A DNA stretch of 64,000 bases from Blastocatellia bacterium. GTDB lineage: Bacteria; Acidobacteriota; Blastocatellia; Chloracidobacteriales; JADJPF01. Location: contig JANWYG010000022.1 of NCBI GenBank assembly GCA_025057015.1, positions 62,001-126,000 of the forward strand. The letters are read 5' to 3'. Positions 16,760-27,913 of the stretch are shown one piece after another (positions within the stretch are counted from its first letter, which is position 1; the number at the start of each line of letters is the position of its first letter). The notes beneath the pieces are model-generated. The model was not told the origin of the DNA. It saw only the letters and a program-made list of their open reading frames with translations, and made no database searches. A program made the position numbers and the translations under genes.

Positions 16760-18898
16760 ATGACGATCACTTTGTCTACGCCAGTCGAAGAGCTACACCG
16801 TGAACTGCCGCGCGTAGGGGTTAAAACGGCAAAAGTACTGGCAAATGCCGTGGCTAGCTACTGCGGTGTATATGAAGGTTCACCTAAAGTGGAGGACCTC
16901 CTGAGCTATTTGCCTATCAGATATGAGGATAGATCAAACTTAGCTCGGGTTAGAGACCTCGGAAATGGCATGGAAGCTAGCGTGGTGTTGGAGGTACGTG
17001 TTGTCGGAAGTTACAAAGTAGGTCGCAATGGAAAGCATAAGATATTCGAGCTTTTGGGTGTAGACGCTACAGGTCATGTGCGGGCTTACTGGTGGAATCA
17101 AGAGTTCCTTGAACGGGTATTAAAGCGTGGCCAGCGAGTCATACTCTATGGTCGATGGAAATATGACTATTACAGAAAAAGTCTGGCAGTTGAAAATCCC
17201 GAATACGAACTAGTTGAAGACGACTTTGAAGCTGGCGAGATACACACTGGCAGGCGGGTACCTATATATCGTAAGCTCGGTGAGATACGTACTAAGCAGA
17301 TGCGTTCTTTGATGCACCGGCTGCTGCAACAGCTTGACCTGTCAGATATGCAAGAGCTTCTGCCGCCAGAGCTATGCGAACGCTACGGCTTACCTGCTAA
17401 GTCTCAGGCCATAAGGTATGTACATTTCCCACAGGATGACGTGCCGATAGAGTTGTATAATGCTTTCAAATCTCCGGCGCATAAGAGGCTTGTCTTTGAA
17501 GAATTCTTTTTACTGCTTCTTGCTTTGGCGCTGAGGCGCGCTGACCGTAAACGTAACCCGAAGAGTGCAGTCATAAAAGTAGACGATCGCATACGCGACA
17601 TTATCCGTTTAATCCTCCCGTTCAGGCTTACTGAAGCACAAAAACGCGTGGTTGAAGAAATAGTGGCTGACATGTCTTCACCGTATCCGATGAATCGATT
17701 ATTACAGGGGGACGTAGGATCTGGAAAGACTATAGTAGCAGCGCAGGCTATAGCTGTTGCTGTAGAGAACGGCTACCAGGCAGCGCTTATGGTTCCTACG
17801 GAAATATTGGCCGAGCAGCATGCGCATAACCTGAGTCGGCTTTATGAGAAAGTCGGTTACAGGGTAGGACTGCTTACTGGAAGTCTTAAGTCTCGTGAAA
17901 AGAGGCTGCTACAGCAAGCAATACGCAACGGCGAGGTTAGTCTCACCATTGGTACACATGCCTTGATACAAGAGGGTGTTGAGTTTAAAAACCTAGCTCT
18001 TGTCGTCATAGATGAGCAGCATCGTTTTGGTGTCTTGCAGCGAGCAGAGTTGATTAAGCGGGGATATAATCCCGATGTTTTAGTGATGACGGCAACTCCG
18101 ATACCTCGCAGTCTAGCGATGACTGTTTATGGAGATCTGGACTTATCCGTTATAGATCAACTGCCGCCGGGGCGAACGCCTGTATACACATGCGTCAGAA
18201 CTGAAGCTGCTCGCGACCGGATCTACAGCTTTATTCTCTCTGAACTTCGTCAGGGTCGGCAGTGCTATATAGTTTACCCGCTAGTCGAAGAGTCTGAGAA
18301 GGTCGACTTGTTAGCTGCTACTCGTATGGCCGAGCAACTGCAGAAAGGTGTGTTTAGAGAGTTTGTCGTAGGCCTGCTGCACGGGAAGATGAAGCAGAGC
18401 GAAAAAGAAGAAGTGATGCAGCGTTTTGTGGCAAATCAGATAAACGTGCTAGTCTCGACTACAGTGATAGAAGTGGGTATAGATGTGCCAAACGCATCGG
18501 TCATGCTGATAGAGCACGCCGAACGTTTCGGTTTGTCGCAGCTGCACCAGCTGCGGGGACGTGTAGGTCGAGGCGCGGCCAAATCTTACTGCATCTTGAT
18601 GGCTTCTGAACCCAAGTCAGAGGAAGCAACGGAACGCCTTGCGATTATGGAGAAAACGACCGATGGGTTTGAAATAGCAGAAAAGGATCTGGAGCTGCGA
18701 GGACCTGGCGAGCTAATGGGTACTCGCCAGTCTGGCGAGCAACTATTTCGTGTAGCTAATCCTATACGTGATCGTGAGCTGCTAGACTTAGCGCGTAAGG
18801 AGGTAGATCTTTTGCTCAAGATAAAAGGGGCTAGCCTGTTTTCACTGTCTAAATATTTGCAGACCCAGCCTCGGTATAGACTTTCACAAGTAGGCTGA
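16760..18898 (+). CDS. recG: ATP-dependent DNA helicase RecG
   Basis: 712 residues, a normal RecG length. An N-terminal wedge/OB domain (about 60-170) is followed by superfamily 2 helicase motifs: Walker A GDVGSGKT (317-324), DEQH box (418-421), motif III TATPIPRSLA, and motifs V-VI with QLRGRVGRG. The C-terminal TRG region (DLELRGPGELMGTRQSG) is present. RecG reverses stalled replication forks and branch-migrates Holliday junctions. No clear ribosome binding site precedes ATG 16760. The gene precedes the glycolytic run by 84 bp, with an inverted repeat in between. Confidence 0.95.
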   Translation: MTITLSTPVEELHRELPRVGVKTAKVLANAVASYCGVYEGSPKVEDLLSYLPIRYEDRSNLARVRDLGNGMEASVVLEVRVVGSYKVGRNGKHKIFELLGVDATGHVRAYWWNQEFLERVLKRGQRVILYGRWKYDYYRKSLAVENPEYELVEDDFEAGEIHTGRRVPIYRKLGEIRTKQMRSLMHRLLQQLDLSDMQELLPPELCERYGLPAKSQAIRYVHFPQDDVPIELYNAFKSPAHKRLVFEEFFLLLLALALRRADRKRNPKSAVIKVDDRIRDIIRLILPFRLTEAQKRVVEEIVADMSSPYPMNRLLQGDVGSGKTIVAAQAIAVAVENGYQAALMVPTEILAEQHAHNLSRLYEKVGYRVGLLTGSLKSREKRLLQQAIRNGEVSLTIGTHALIQEGVEFKNLALVVIDEQHRFGVLQRAELIKRGYNPDVLVMTATPIPRSLAMTVYGDLDLSVIDQLPPGRTPVYTCVRTEAARDRIYSFILSELRQGRQCYIVYPLVEESEKVDLLAATRMAEQLQKGVFREFVVGLLHGKMKQSEKEEVMQRFVANQINVLVSTTVIEVGIDVPNASVMLIEHAERFGLSQLHQLRGRVGRGAAKSYCILMASEPKSEEATERLAIMEKTTDGFEIAEKDLELRGPGELMGTRQSGEQLFRVANPIRDRELLDLARKEVDLLLKIKGASLFSLSKYLQTQPRYRLSQVG

Positions 18899-18930
18899 AC
18901 TTCCTTGCCTGGTGCAACAAGATGTGATAC

Positions 18931-19990
<1,060 letters not shown>

Positions 19991-20018
19991 TAACCTTAAC
20001 GAGGCAGGATAACTGATT

Positions 20019-21203
20019 ATGAACAAACTGAGCATAAGCGATCTAGATCTTAAGAGCAAGCGGGTTTTTATCCGTGTGGATTTCAACGTACCGCTAGAAG
20101 GTGGTGCTGTGTCGGATGACACTCGCGTCAAGGCGTCGTTACCGACGATCAGGTATGCAGTAGAACAGGGTGCGCGAGTCATCTTAGCTTCGCATCTCGG
20201 TAGACCGAAAGGCGCTGTAAATCCTAAGTACTCGCTTCGTCCTGTGGCGGCGTGTCTCTCTGGACTGATGGACAAGCCGGTAGCTTTTGCTGAGGATTGC
20301 ATAGGGGAGCAGGCTGAGGCTGCTGTAGCTGCCCTTTCCGATGGTGATGTGCTACTACTTGAAAATTTGCGCTTTCATGCCGAGGAAGAGAAGAACGGAG
20401 AAAATTTCTCCCGTGCTTTGGCGAAGCTGTGCGACGTCTACGTCAATGATGCTTTCGGCACAGCTCATCGCGCGCACGCTTCCACGGTCGGGATAACTAG
20501 GTTCGTCGAAAAAGCTGCTGCAGGCTTTCTTATGCAAAAGGAGCTTGAGTATCTAGGTAGAGCTCTTTACAACCCTGACCATCCATTTGTGGTTATCCTT
20601 GGCGGGGCCAAGGTCTCGGATAAGATAGGCGTTATAGAAAACCTGCTCAAGAGTGCAGATGTACTGCTGATAGGTGGTGCTATGGCCTATACTTTCCTCA
20701 AAGCCCAAGGAGTCACTGTAGGAGCGTCGCTTGTAGAGGATGATAAGCTCGAGTTGGCAAGGCAGCTGATGGAGAAGGCTAAGGCGCGTAAAGTGACTCT
20801 AGAGTTGCCATCGGACCATGTAGTTGCTACCGATATGCAGTCTGGTTTGGGTAAGCGCATAGTGCCTGTAGCTGAAACCTTACCCCAAGAAGCTGGTTTT
20901 GACATAGGCCCGCAAACCATCGAGCGCTATAGAGCGCATATAGCTGAGGCGAAGACTATAGTATGGAACGGACCTATGGGTATGTTTGAGAACGAACATT
21001 ATGCTGAAGGTACGCGCAGAATAGCCGAAGCTGTAGCTACATCCAGCGCAGTTTCCATCATAGGTGGAGGAGATTCTGTAGCAGCTATCAATCAAGCTGG
21101 GTTGGCAGACAAAGTTTCCCATGTCTCGACTGGTGGCGGCGCTAGTCTGGAGTTTCTGTCTGGTATAGAACTTCCTGGCGTTAAGGCTTTGACCGATAAA
21201 TAA
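20019..21203 (+). CDS. pgk: Phosphoglycerate kinase
   Basis: 394 residues, a normal bacterial length. Substrate-binding [17 protein letters not shown] and [13 protein letters not shown] segments and the nucleotide-binding NGPMGMFE and GGGDSVAA segments are all present. It transfers phosphate from 1,3-bisphosphoglycerate to ADP. It begins 28 bp after gap, with AGGCAGGA upstream of ATG 20019, and ends 2 bp before tpiA, so the three genes are likely one transcript. Confidence 0.97.
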   Translation: MNKLSISDLDLKSKRVFIRVDFNVPLEGGAVSDDTRVKASLPTIRYAVEQGARVILASHLGRPKGAVNPKYSLRPVAACLSGLMDKPVAFAEDCIGEQAEAAVAALSDGDVLLLENLRFHAEEEKNGENFSRALAKLCDVYVNDAFGTAHRAHASTVGITRFVEKAAAGFLMQKELEYLGRALYNPDHPFVVILGGAKVSDKIGVIENLLKSADVLLIGGAMAYTFLKAQGVTVGASLVEDDKLELARQLMEKAKARKVTLELPSDHVVATDMQSGLGKRIVPVAETLPQEAGFDIGPQTIERYRAHIAEAKTIVWNGPMGMFENEHYAEGTRRIAEAVATSSAVSIIGGGDSVAAINQAGLADKVSHVSTGGGASLEFLSGIELPGVKALTDK

Positions 21204-21205
21204 CT

Positions 21206-21973
21206 ATGCGGCGACCTGTAGTAGCTGGTAATTGGAAAATGCACAAGCTGTTGGCCGAGGCCGTTCGGCTGGTTTTGGATCTGAAGCCTCGTGTCGTTAA
21301 CTCTCATCATTGTGAGATAGTTGTGGCTCCTCCTTTTACAGCGCTCAAGACGATCTGCGACCGGCTCAATGGTTCAAACATCAAGGTTGCGGCTCAAGAC
21401 TGCTCTGACCAACCTGGCGAAGGAGCTTTTACAGGTGAAGTCTCAGCCGAAATGCTCAAAGATATAGGCTGTAGCTATGTGATCGTGGCACACTCGGAAC
21501 GAAGGCAGTTCTACGGAGAGACAAACGCTTCTGCGAACAAGAAGCTGCGTGCCGCGCTTGGTGCGAGCTTGATACCTATCTATTGTGTCGGTGAAGATCT
21601 TGCTCAACGTGATGCTGGGCTTGTAGAGCAGATCGTAGAGCAGCAGGTCCTTGAAGGACTGTCTGGCTTGACATCTGAGCAAGTTTCACATATCGTAATA
21701 GCTTACGAACCTGTCTGGGCTATAGGTACAGGTCGTACTGCTACACCGGAAATAGCCTCGAGCGTGCATGGGCTTATCCGTAGTAGGCTAGCAAAATGCT
21801 GGGGCAGGGAAGTAGCTGAGCAAGTTCGAGTACTTTATGGTGGTAGCGTCAAGCCTGAGAATATCCAAGCATTAATGGCAGCTCGTGATATAGACGGAGC
21901 GCTCGTAGGAGGAGCTAGCTTGGAAGCTGAGAGCTTTGCTCGGATAGTAAATTACATAGGGTATGATAGATAA
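21206..21973 (+). CDS. tpiA: Triosephosphate isomerase
   Basis: 255 residues. The catalytic signature is complete: GNWKMHK near the N-terminus (Lys), VAHSERR (His), [11 protein letters not shown] (Glu and loop 6) and the phosphate-binding YGGSVKP and [10 protein letters not shown]. It interconverts dihydroxyacetone phosphate and glyceraldehyde 3-phosphate. The start lies 2 bp after pgk and its stop abuts secG, which supports translational coupling through the run. Confidence 0.97.
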   Translation: MRRPVVAGNWKMHKLLAEAVRLVLDLKPRVVNSHHCEIVVAPPFTALKTICDRLNGSNIKVAAQDCSDQPGEGAFTGEVSAEMLKDIGCSYVIVAHSERRQFYGETNASANKKLRAALGASLIPIYCVGEDLAQRDAGLVEQIVEQQVLEGLSGLTSEQVSHIVIAYEPVWAIGTGRTATPEIASSVHGLIRSRLAKCWGREVAEQVRVLYGGSVKPENIQALMAARDIDGALVGGASLEAESFARIVNYIGYDR

Positions 21974-22453
21974 ATGAGCTGGTACATCTACCCACTCTTT
22001 GGGATATATTTGATAACTTGTCTAGTGCTGATAGTAGTAGTACTTCTGCAACCTGGCAAAGGGGATGCTGCTTCAGCGCTCGGAGGAGGTATAGGTAGTG
22101 CAGCTTTCGGACCGCGGGGAGCTGCTACGACCCTTGCAAAAGTTACCATGGGTGCTGCGGCGACCTTCATGTTACTAGCGTTCGTCTTCTCCATACCAGG
22201 CGTACTTAAGAGTGGGTCGGTAGCATATGAGATTGCCGATGAGAAGAAGGAAGAGAAGAAAGCCGAAGAGCAGCAGCCTCCAGCAGACACAAACGCTGGC
22301 TCAGAGTTGAAACAACAGGAGGCAAAGCAAGAAGCTGGTCAGCAGCAACAGCAATCCGGCGAGCAGAAGGAGACTCAGAAGACAGAGCAAACTCAGCAGA
22401 AAGCTGATGAAGCTCAGCAACAAAAAGATCTACAAAAGCCTGAAACGAAATAA
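21974..22453 (+). CDS. secG: Preprotein translocase subunit SecG
   Basis: 159 residues. Two transmembrane segments (about 5-25 and 52-72) flank the conserved loop [12 protein letters not shown] with AAFGPRG, the SecG hallmark. SecG is the small accessory subunit of the SecYEG channel. The C-terminal half is a long Gln/Glu/Lys-rich tail, well beyond the 70-110 residues usual for the core protein; such tails vary and are probably disordered in the cytoplasm. secG after tpiA is a very common bacterial gene order. A leucine tRNA begins immediately after the stop codon. Confidence 0.93.
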   Translation: MSWYIYPLFGIYLITCLVLIVVVLLQPGKGDAASALGGGIGSAAFGPRGAATTLAKVTMGAAATFMLLAFVFSIPGVLKSGSVAYEIADEKKEEKKAEEQQPPADTNAGSELKQQEAKQEAGQQQQQSGEQKETQKTEQTQQKADEAQQQKDLQKPETK

Positions 22454-23080
<627 letters not shown>

Positions 23081-25075
23081 TTATTTTGAAGCAGTTTGTT
23101 CAGGGCCAAATATCTTGTCGAGGGTCTCTTTATATACGACCAACTTGCCGCTTTCCTTGAGTTTCTTCTTTATGCCGTCGATGTAAGCGTTGAAGGTCAT
23201 TTCGCGTCGATCGAAAGCAAGTCTCTCTTCAATTGACCTCGACTGTTCGTTGAATTTGGTCATATCGGGTTCGGTGCGCTTGACTGCAGCTATGGCAATG
23301 TATCTATCACTTACTACGACAGGTTTATCGGTTGCAGTACCTTCCTTCAGCTGCATTATAGCGGCCTCTAATTGTGTTCCGGAACCTGCGGAGTCAAGAT
23401 AAGAGCCAACCTTGTAGTCATCTTTGGTGTAGGTCTTGAGTCCTTCTTTTTCTGCGCTGGCTTTGAGTGCGTCAGCTTTACCTGCAGCAGCAGCAATTGC
23501 TGCTTGCACCTTTTGTTTGCAAATTTCTCTGGCTTTCTCTTGTTTGTACTTCTGCTCTACTTTGGTCTTAGCTTCATCGAAACTCGGAATAAGGCCAGGT
23601 TCACGGGTGTCTGCTAGCATAGGTATAGCAAAGCCGCCGCGTATACCTACTTTCTCACCAACGTCGCCGGGCTTGAGTTTAGCGGTAGCTTCCTCGAACG
23701 AAGGATTGCTGCCTATATCTGGCACGTCATCGCCTTCTGCAAAGAAGGGAGTTTGTTTATATGTCTCTTCAGGTTTGCTGCCTATCTTTTCGGCTATGAT
23801 TGCTGCTACTGCTTTTATATCTTTCTTTTCTCGCAGTAGTTTTGCAGCTTCATCAGCTATCTCTGAAGCACGTTTGTATGAAAGTCGGTTGCGTGCCGAA
23901 GCAAGTAGTGCTTCTTTTGCCTCTTCGAAGGTCTTAGTCCGGCGTTCGACAAGTTTGAGTATGTAGTATGCCTTGCCTTCGTGGATAGGATCGCTTATCT
24001 CGCCTTCTTTTAGGTTGAGAGCATTCATCAAGTAACTGCCGGGTTTGATGTCTTCTCTCTTGATGAAACCAAGGTCACCTCCCTTGTCTTTTGTAGTGGT
24101 GTCTTGGGAGTAACCGCGTGCAAGTGCGGCAAAATCTTCTGGCTTGCCTGTGAGAGTGCCACGTGCGCGAGATACGAGTTCGTTTGCTTTCTCGCGTGCC
24201 GTAGGTTCGTCTTTATCTACAAGATACTTGATCACTATCTGACTTACTCGGATGCCAGCTATGTGCTTTTCAGGATCGAAGTCCTTTCTGAGTTCTTCGT
24301 CAGATATGGTCATTGTTTTTGAGACTTGTTCTTGACTGACGTAGACATAGTCTATCTTGCGTTGTTTTTTATCTGATTTGAAGTCTTCCTTTCTTTGCTC
24401 GAAGAAGGCTCTTAGCTCCTCTTCTGTGGGTTTTATCTTATCTAGGAACTCTGCCGGCTCGGCCACAGTATAGACGAGGTTAAAGGAGGTATTCTCGCGA
24501 TTAAACTGTTCTTGTATTTCTTTCTTCGAGATGGAGACGCTTCCGGTGACAAAACTGCGTAGCTTTTCCTCAGCAAGGCTTTCTCTCAGAGATTGCTCGT
24601 ACTCTTCTAGAGACTGGCCAGAACGTTCTACGAACTTTTTATACTTGTCAAATCCTACCCATTTTCCGTCGACAGTGAATTGTTCACGGATATGGTTTTG
24701 CAGTTCTCTATCGGTGGTTTCTAGGCCTAGGCGTTCGACCTCCATAGCTATGATTTTCCTCTTTATCAGGTTGTTTAACGCCGTTTTGTCAAGCCCCATA
24801 GTCTTGAGCGAGGCATAAGTCATGCCTGAATCGTCCTTTGACAGAAACCCCTGATATGCTCTCATCAGCAGGTCCAGACTTTTGGTATATTCCAACGCTG
24901 TGATTTCTTTGTCTCCTACCTTAGCTATAAGTTCGTCTTCGCTGACGTTGCTAGAAGTTCCTGGAATACCCCTAGTGGGCGCGTAAAACATTACCATACC
25001 GAATACTACTATGACTGAGATAAAAACCCAGATGAGTTTCTGAGAGCGTTTCCTCTCGTTGAGAAACCTGAGCAT
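23081..25075 (-). CDS. SurA/PpiD-like periplasmic peptidyl-prolyl isomerase, membrane-anchored
   Basis: 664 residues with PpiD architecture: a short cytoplasmic N-terminus, one transmembrane anchor (about 13-32), a SurA-N-like chaperone region (about 45-200), then a parvulin (PPIC) domain (about 265-375) with RVSQIVIKYL and the DTTTKDKGGDLGFIKREDI core, and a long C-terminal region with a possible second degenerate parvulin segment. It should help outer-membrane and periplasmic proteins fold. A TetR-family gene lies 82 bp upstream on the same strand. The region between starts with a weak ribosome site, so the exact start is reasonably but not fully certain. Confidence 0.9.
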   Translation of the reverse strand: MLRFLNERKRSQKLIWVFISVIVVFGMVMFYAPTRGIPGTSSNVSEDELIAKVGDKEITALEYTKSLDLLMRAYQGFLSKDDSGMTYASLKTMGLDKTALNNLIKRKIIAMEVERLGLETTDRELQNHIREQFTVDGKWVGFDKYKKFVERSGQSLEEYEQSLRESLAEEKLRSFVTGSVSISKKEIQEQFNRENTSFNLVYTVAEPAEFLDKIKPTEEELRAFFEQRKEDFKSDKKQRKIDYVYVSQEQVSKTMTISDEELRKDFDPEKHIAGIRVSQIVIKYLVDKDEPTAREKANELVSRARGTLTGKPEDFAALARGYSQDTTTKDKGGDLGFIKREDIKPGSYLMNALNLKEGEISDPIHEGKAYYILKLVERRTKTFEEAKEALLASARNRLSYKRASEIADEAAKLLREKKDIKAVAAIIAEKIGSKPEETYKQTPFFAEGDDVPDIGSNPSFEEATAKLKPGDVGEKVGIRGGFAIPMLADTREPGLIPSFDEAKTKVEQKYKQEKAREICKQKVQAAIAAAAGKADALKASAEKEGLKTYTKDDYKVGSYLDSAGSGTQLEAAIMQLKEGTATDKPVVVSDRYIAIAAVKRTEPDMTKFNEQSRSIEERLAFDRREMTFNAYIDGIKKKLKESGKLVVYKETLDKIFGPEQTASK

Positions 25076-25157
25076 TACGAAACCTCCTAACTATAAGCCG
25101 GTGGCTAGGTAAGTAAGCGAAAATAAGAATTGTAGTTAATACTTTTGATATACGCAA

Positions 25158-25787
25158 TCAGTCGAAGCGTTCAGGTTCGGCTTCCAGGCCTCTGAGCATG
25201 GTATCGACGACGTGGTCAATTAAGTCGTTACGATCTACCCAAGGATAGTCTCTGTGTACAATCAGCAGTGAAGTAATTCCGTGAATTCCTGCCCACAGTC
25301 CCTGACTAACCATTTTAGCATCTAGTTTAAGGAAGCGTCCTTGTTGTATGCACTCAACTACTTTAGACATCAGTTCCTCGAATGCTTGTCTACCTTTGGA
25401 GGACTCACGCGTGTAGTGGTCTAGATCTTCTAGGTAACCGGGGTGTACTATAAACGCTACTTTGTAGTGATTTGGATGGCTTAACCCAAATTCTATGTAG
25501 GCTCGTAGAGCCTTTCTGAGGCAGACGACCGGATCATCACAGCTGTTTTTGAGCGAACGCATAATTTCGAGCAGATTTTCAAAAGTCTCGTCGCATATGC
25601 AGCGCAACAGCTCAGCTTTATCTTTAAAGTGCAGGTATATCGTCGTTGGTGAGTAGTCTATTTTTTCAGCTATTTTGCGCATAGAGACATTATCGTAGCC
25701 TTCTTTCGCAAATAGCTCTCTAGCTGCATTTAGTATCTCTTGCCGAAGCATTCTGCGTTGACGCTCACGGCGCTCTTTTGTGCCCAT
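25158..25787 (-). CDS. TetR/AcrR family transcriptional regulator
   Basis: 209 residues. The N-terminal DNA-binding domain has AARELFAKEGYDNVSMRKIA and KIDYSPTTIYLHFKDKAELL, a textbook TetR helix-turn-helix. The C-terminal region resembles the TetR_C_33/WHG type (GLSHPNHYKVAFI, GIHGITSLLI). Ligand unknown. It is followed 82 bp later by the periplasmic foldase gene, but regulation of that gene is not implied by anything seen. A purine-rich stretch precedes the ATG. Confidence 0.88.
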   Translation of the reverse strand: MGTKERRERQRRMLRQEILNAARELFAKEGYDNVSMRKIAEKIDYSPTTIYLHFKDKAELLRCICDETFENLLEIMRSLKNSCDDPVVCLRKALRAYIEFGLSHPNHYKVAFIVHPGYLEDLDHYTRESSKGRQAFEELMSKVVECIQQGRFLKLDAKMVSQGLWAGIHGITSLLIVHRDYPWVDRNDLIDHVVDTMLRGLEAEPERFD

Positions 25788-25887
25788 AGAGATGAATTTC
25801 CTGAGAATTTTAGGGCAGCAGAGCCTATTTCTGCTGCAAAACGGAATGGTAAAAAATAGTCGGCAGTTTATCTGGCTGTCAAGCGCG

Positions 25888-26433
25888 TCAAGAGGCAGCT
25901 ACACCTGCATCTTCTAGGAAGAGATATTTACGCCATTCGGGTCGGCTTTCAGCTGCATGTGCGAGGATCGCTCGATCAAGCCCATAGTAGAAGGCGCTGG
26001 GATTGGATAAAAGCGGCATCCTAGCTTCCTCTGGTGTGCGGTCACCTTTGCGCTGGTTACACTCAAAGCATGCTGCGCAGAGATTTTCTGGTACAGTCTG
26101 TCCTCCGCGAGAGCGCGGCAGGATGTGATCTATGGTTAGCTCGAAGGCCGTGCCTTTGCGGCCGCAGTACTGGCAGCGGTAGCGATCTCGCATCAAGATG
26201 CTCAATCGTTTGCTTGCTGAGCGGCGACGGCGTGAGTGGATGTCTACGTAGTTTTTTAGCCTTATTACAGACGGCATGCTGAAGGTGTATCTAGGTGAGC
26301 GAAGTACCATTCCATCGACGTACTCCAGTACTTCGACAGCACCCTTCCACATAAGCCGCACCGCACGCGGTGCAGAGATCATACCGAGTGCTTCGTAAGA
26401 TGCGTTGAGCAGCAGTACCTTCTTAGAAAACAT
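25888..26433 (-). CDS. HNH endonuclease family protein
   Basis: 181 residues. The N-terminal VLLLNASYEALGMISAPRAV segment and the C-terminal HNH fold are typical of a very widespread bacterial family. The HNH core shows a Cys pair CQYCGRKG, the metal-binding DHILPRSRGG, the Asn in PENLCAACFECNQRKGD and a second Cys pair. Members are presumed DNases of unknown role; they are usually chromosomal and not tied to restriction systems. Stand-alone gene, with about 100 bp on each side. Confidence 0.87.
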   Translation of the reverse strand: MFSKKVLLLNASYEALGMISAPRAVRLMWKGAVEVLEYVDGMVLRSPRYTFSMPSVIRLKNYVDIHSRRRRSASKRLSILMRDRYRCQYCGRKGTAFELTIDHILPRSRGGQTVPENLCAACFECNQRKGDRTPEEARMPLLSNPSAFYYGLDRAILAHAAESRPEWRKYLFLEDAGVAAS

Positions 26434-26560
26434 GCTTTTTGGCCTCGCCGATCCTCCTGTCTATATAAATTATCAGCTATGTAGCCTTGCACAATAACAA
26501 AAATCTCAAGTTAACCGGGATTTTACCCCTAAATCCTGCGGTATCTTGTTCTGCATGTAT

Positions 26561-27892
26561 TCACTCAATTCTGACCGAATCTACTATGTCTGCAAATAGA
26601 CGATCATAGCGGGGCTGCTCTTCCGTAGGTACGACGGTAATGATATAGAACAAGCTGCCTTCGGGTAGCAGTGTAGTGTATAGGGTCACGGACTCATCTT
26701 TAGCAGTAATTTCAGATCGGTTTGAGAGTTGGAGCATAAGTGCTTCTCGACGGTCTATAGCTGTATAACTTGCTCTTCCTTGTCGACGTAGTTTTGGATT
26801 ACCTTCAGTCAGTTGGTCGAGGAAGCGCTCGGTAGCCTTTTCAAGATCCCTGCTTTGCGTCCTTACAGTACCGGCTATAACGCAGTGGCTAAAGGCAGTC
26901 TGCTGACCTACACGGGCATATCCGCCTTCGGGAGCAAACGTGACCGAGTTTTCGTCCTCTAGTTCTCTCCAATTCTGAGGGACAGAAATGCGAAACAGGC
27001 TAGCTCGATACGTTCGCATCCTAGAAGACGGTGAGTCAACTCTGCTACCTAGACGGGATGTTGAGCTTCTCATAAGATGACGTACTAGTTCCTGTATGCG
27101 GGCAAATTCTTTGTTGTTTCGAGGCGAATTTGCTATCCGTAAGCTTTGGGCCTCTTTGTTTATTGCACTGTAACGATTTCCGGGGTTGGGATGACTGCTT
27201 AACCATTCCGGACCGCCGCGACCACCAGATGCTCTTTCTATCGTCTGAAACATGTTTGCTAGGTCGCGAGGATCGTATCCTGCTGCTGCCATGATCTGTG
27301 CTCCAAGCAAATCGGCTTGCCGCTCGTGTTCACGGCTGAACTTAAGTAGATACGCCCCAAAACCTATCTGGCTACCTTGTGCTATCGCAGTACCTGTGTT
27401 ACCGCCGACTATAGACCCTAAGATAGTGCCTACTACTGCTCCTATCTGGTACTTTCTGCCCTGTGCAAGCTGCGCCGTACCATGTCTAAGTGCTACGTGC
27501 GCTATCTCATGAGCCATTACACCTGCGAGTTCTCCTTCATTTCTGGCTACGTCTATCAACCCAGTATTGACGTAAGTGTACCCTCCGGGCAAGGCAAAGG
27601 CGTTTATGTCGGCTGACTCTACTACTTTGAAGGAATACTCAAATTCAGGATATTGAAACTGCGACGGAATACTGTTTACTAGGTGGCGGCCTAAACGCAT
27701 GATATATCTTTCGACTTCGGGATCATCGAGTATCTTGAGTTGCTCAGTCACCTCAGCGTTTGCCTGTCGACCTAGCTTTACGTCATCCGAGGGCCGGTAT
27801 GGATTTTTGGGTGGTGTGATGCGCGTTTGTGCATTGAAGGAAATCTCCAAGATAATAAATGCCAACAAAATAGATGTTAGTCGTTTTGTCAT
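26561..27892 (-). CDS. Secreted M48 family zinc metalloprotease
   Basis: 443 residues. A signal peptide (1-21) is followed by the M48 peptidase domain with the zinc motif HEIAHVALRHG and the third-ligand Glu in a HERQADLLGA segment (SREHERQADLLGAQIM). The DPRDLANMF and LSSHPNPGNR pieces are typical of BepA/YggG/LoiP-like periplasmic proteases. The C-terminal 130 residues form a separate domain containing a SVTFAPEGGY stretch, seen in related proteins from this kind of bacteria. Likely role is periplasmic quality control. The coaBC gene is 21 bp upstream on the same strand. Confidence 0.9.
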   Translation of the reverse strand: MTKRLTSILLAFIILEISFNAQTRITPPKNPYRPSDDVKLGRQANAEVTEQLKILDDPEVERYIMRLGRHLVNSIPSQFQYPEFEYSFKVVESADINAFALPGGYTYVNTGLIDVARNEGELAGVMAHEIAHVALRHGTAQLAQGRKYQIGAVVGTILGSIVGGNTGTAIAQGSQIGFGAYLLKFSREHERQADLLGAQIMAAAGYDPRDLANMFQTIERASGGRGGPEWLSSHPNPGNRYSAINKEAQSLRIANSPRNNKEFARIQELVRHLMRSSTSRLGSRVDSPSSRMRTYRASLFRISVPQNWRELEDENSVTFAPEGGYARVGQQTAFSHCVIAGTVRTQSRDLEKATERFLDQLTEGNPKLRRQGRASYTAIDRREALMLQLSNRSEITAKDESVTLYTTLLPEGSLFYIITVVPTEEQPRYDRLFADIVDSVRIE

Positions 27893-27913
27893 ACTGGCCT
27901 CGCTGTAATTAAA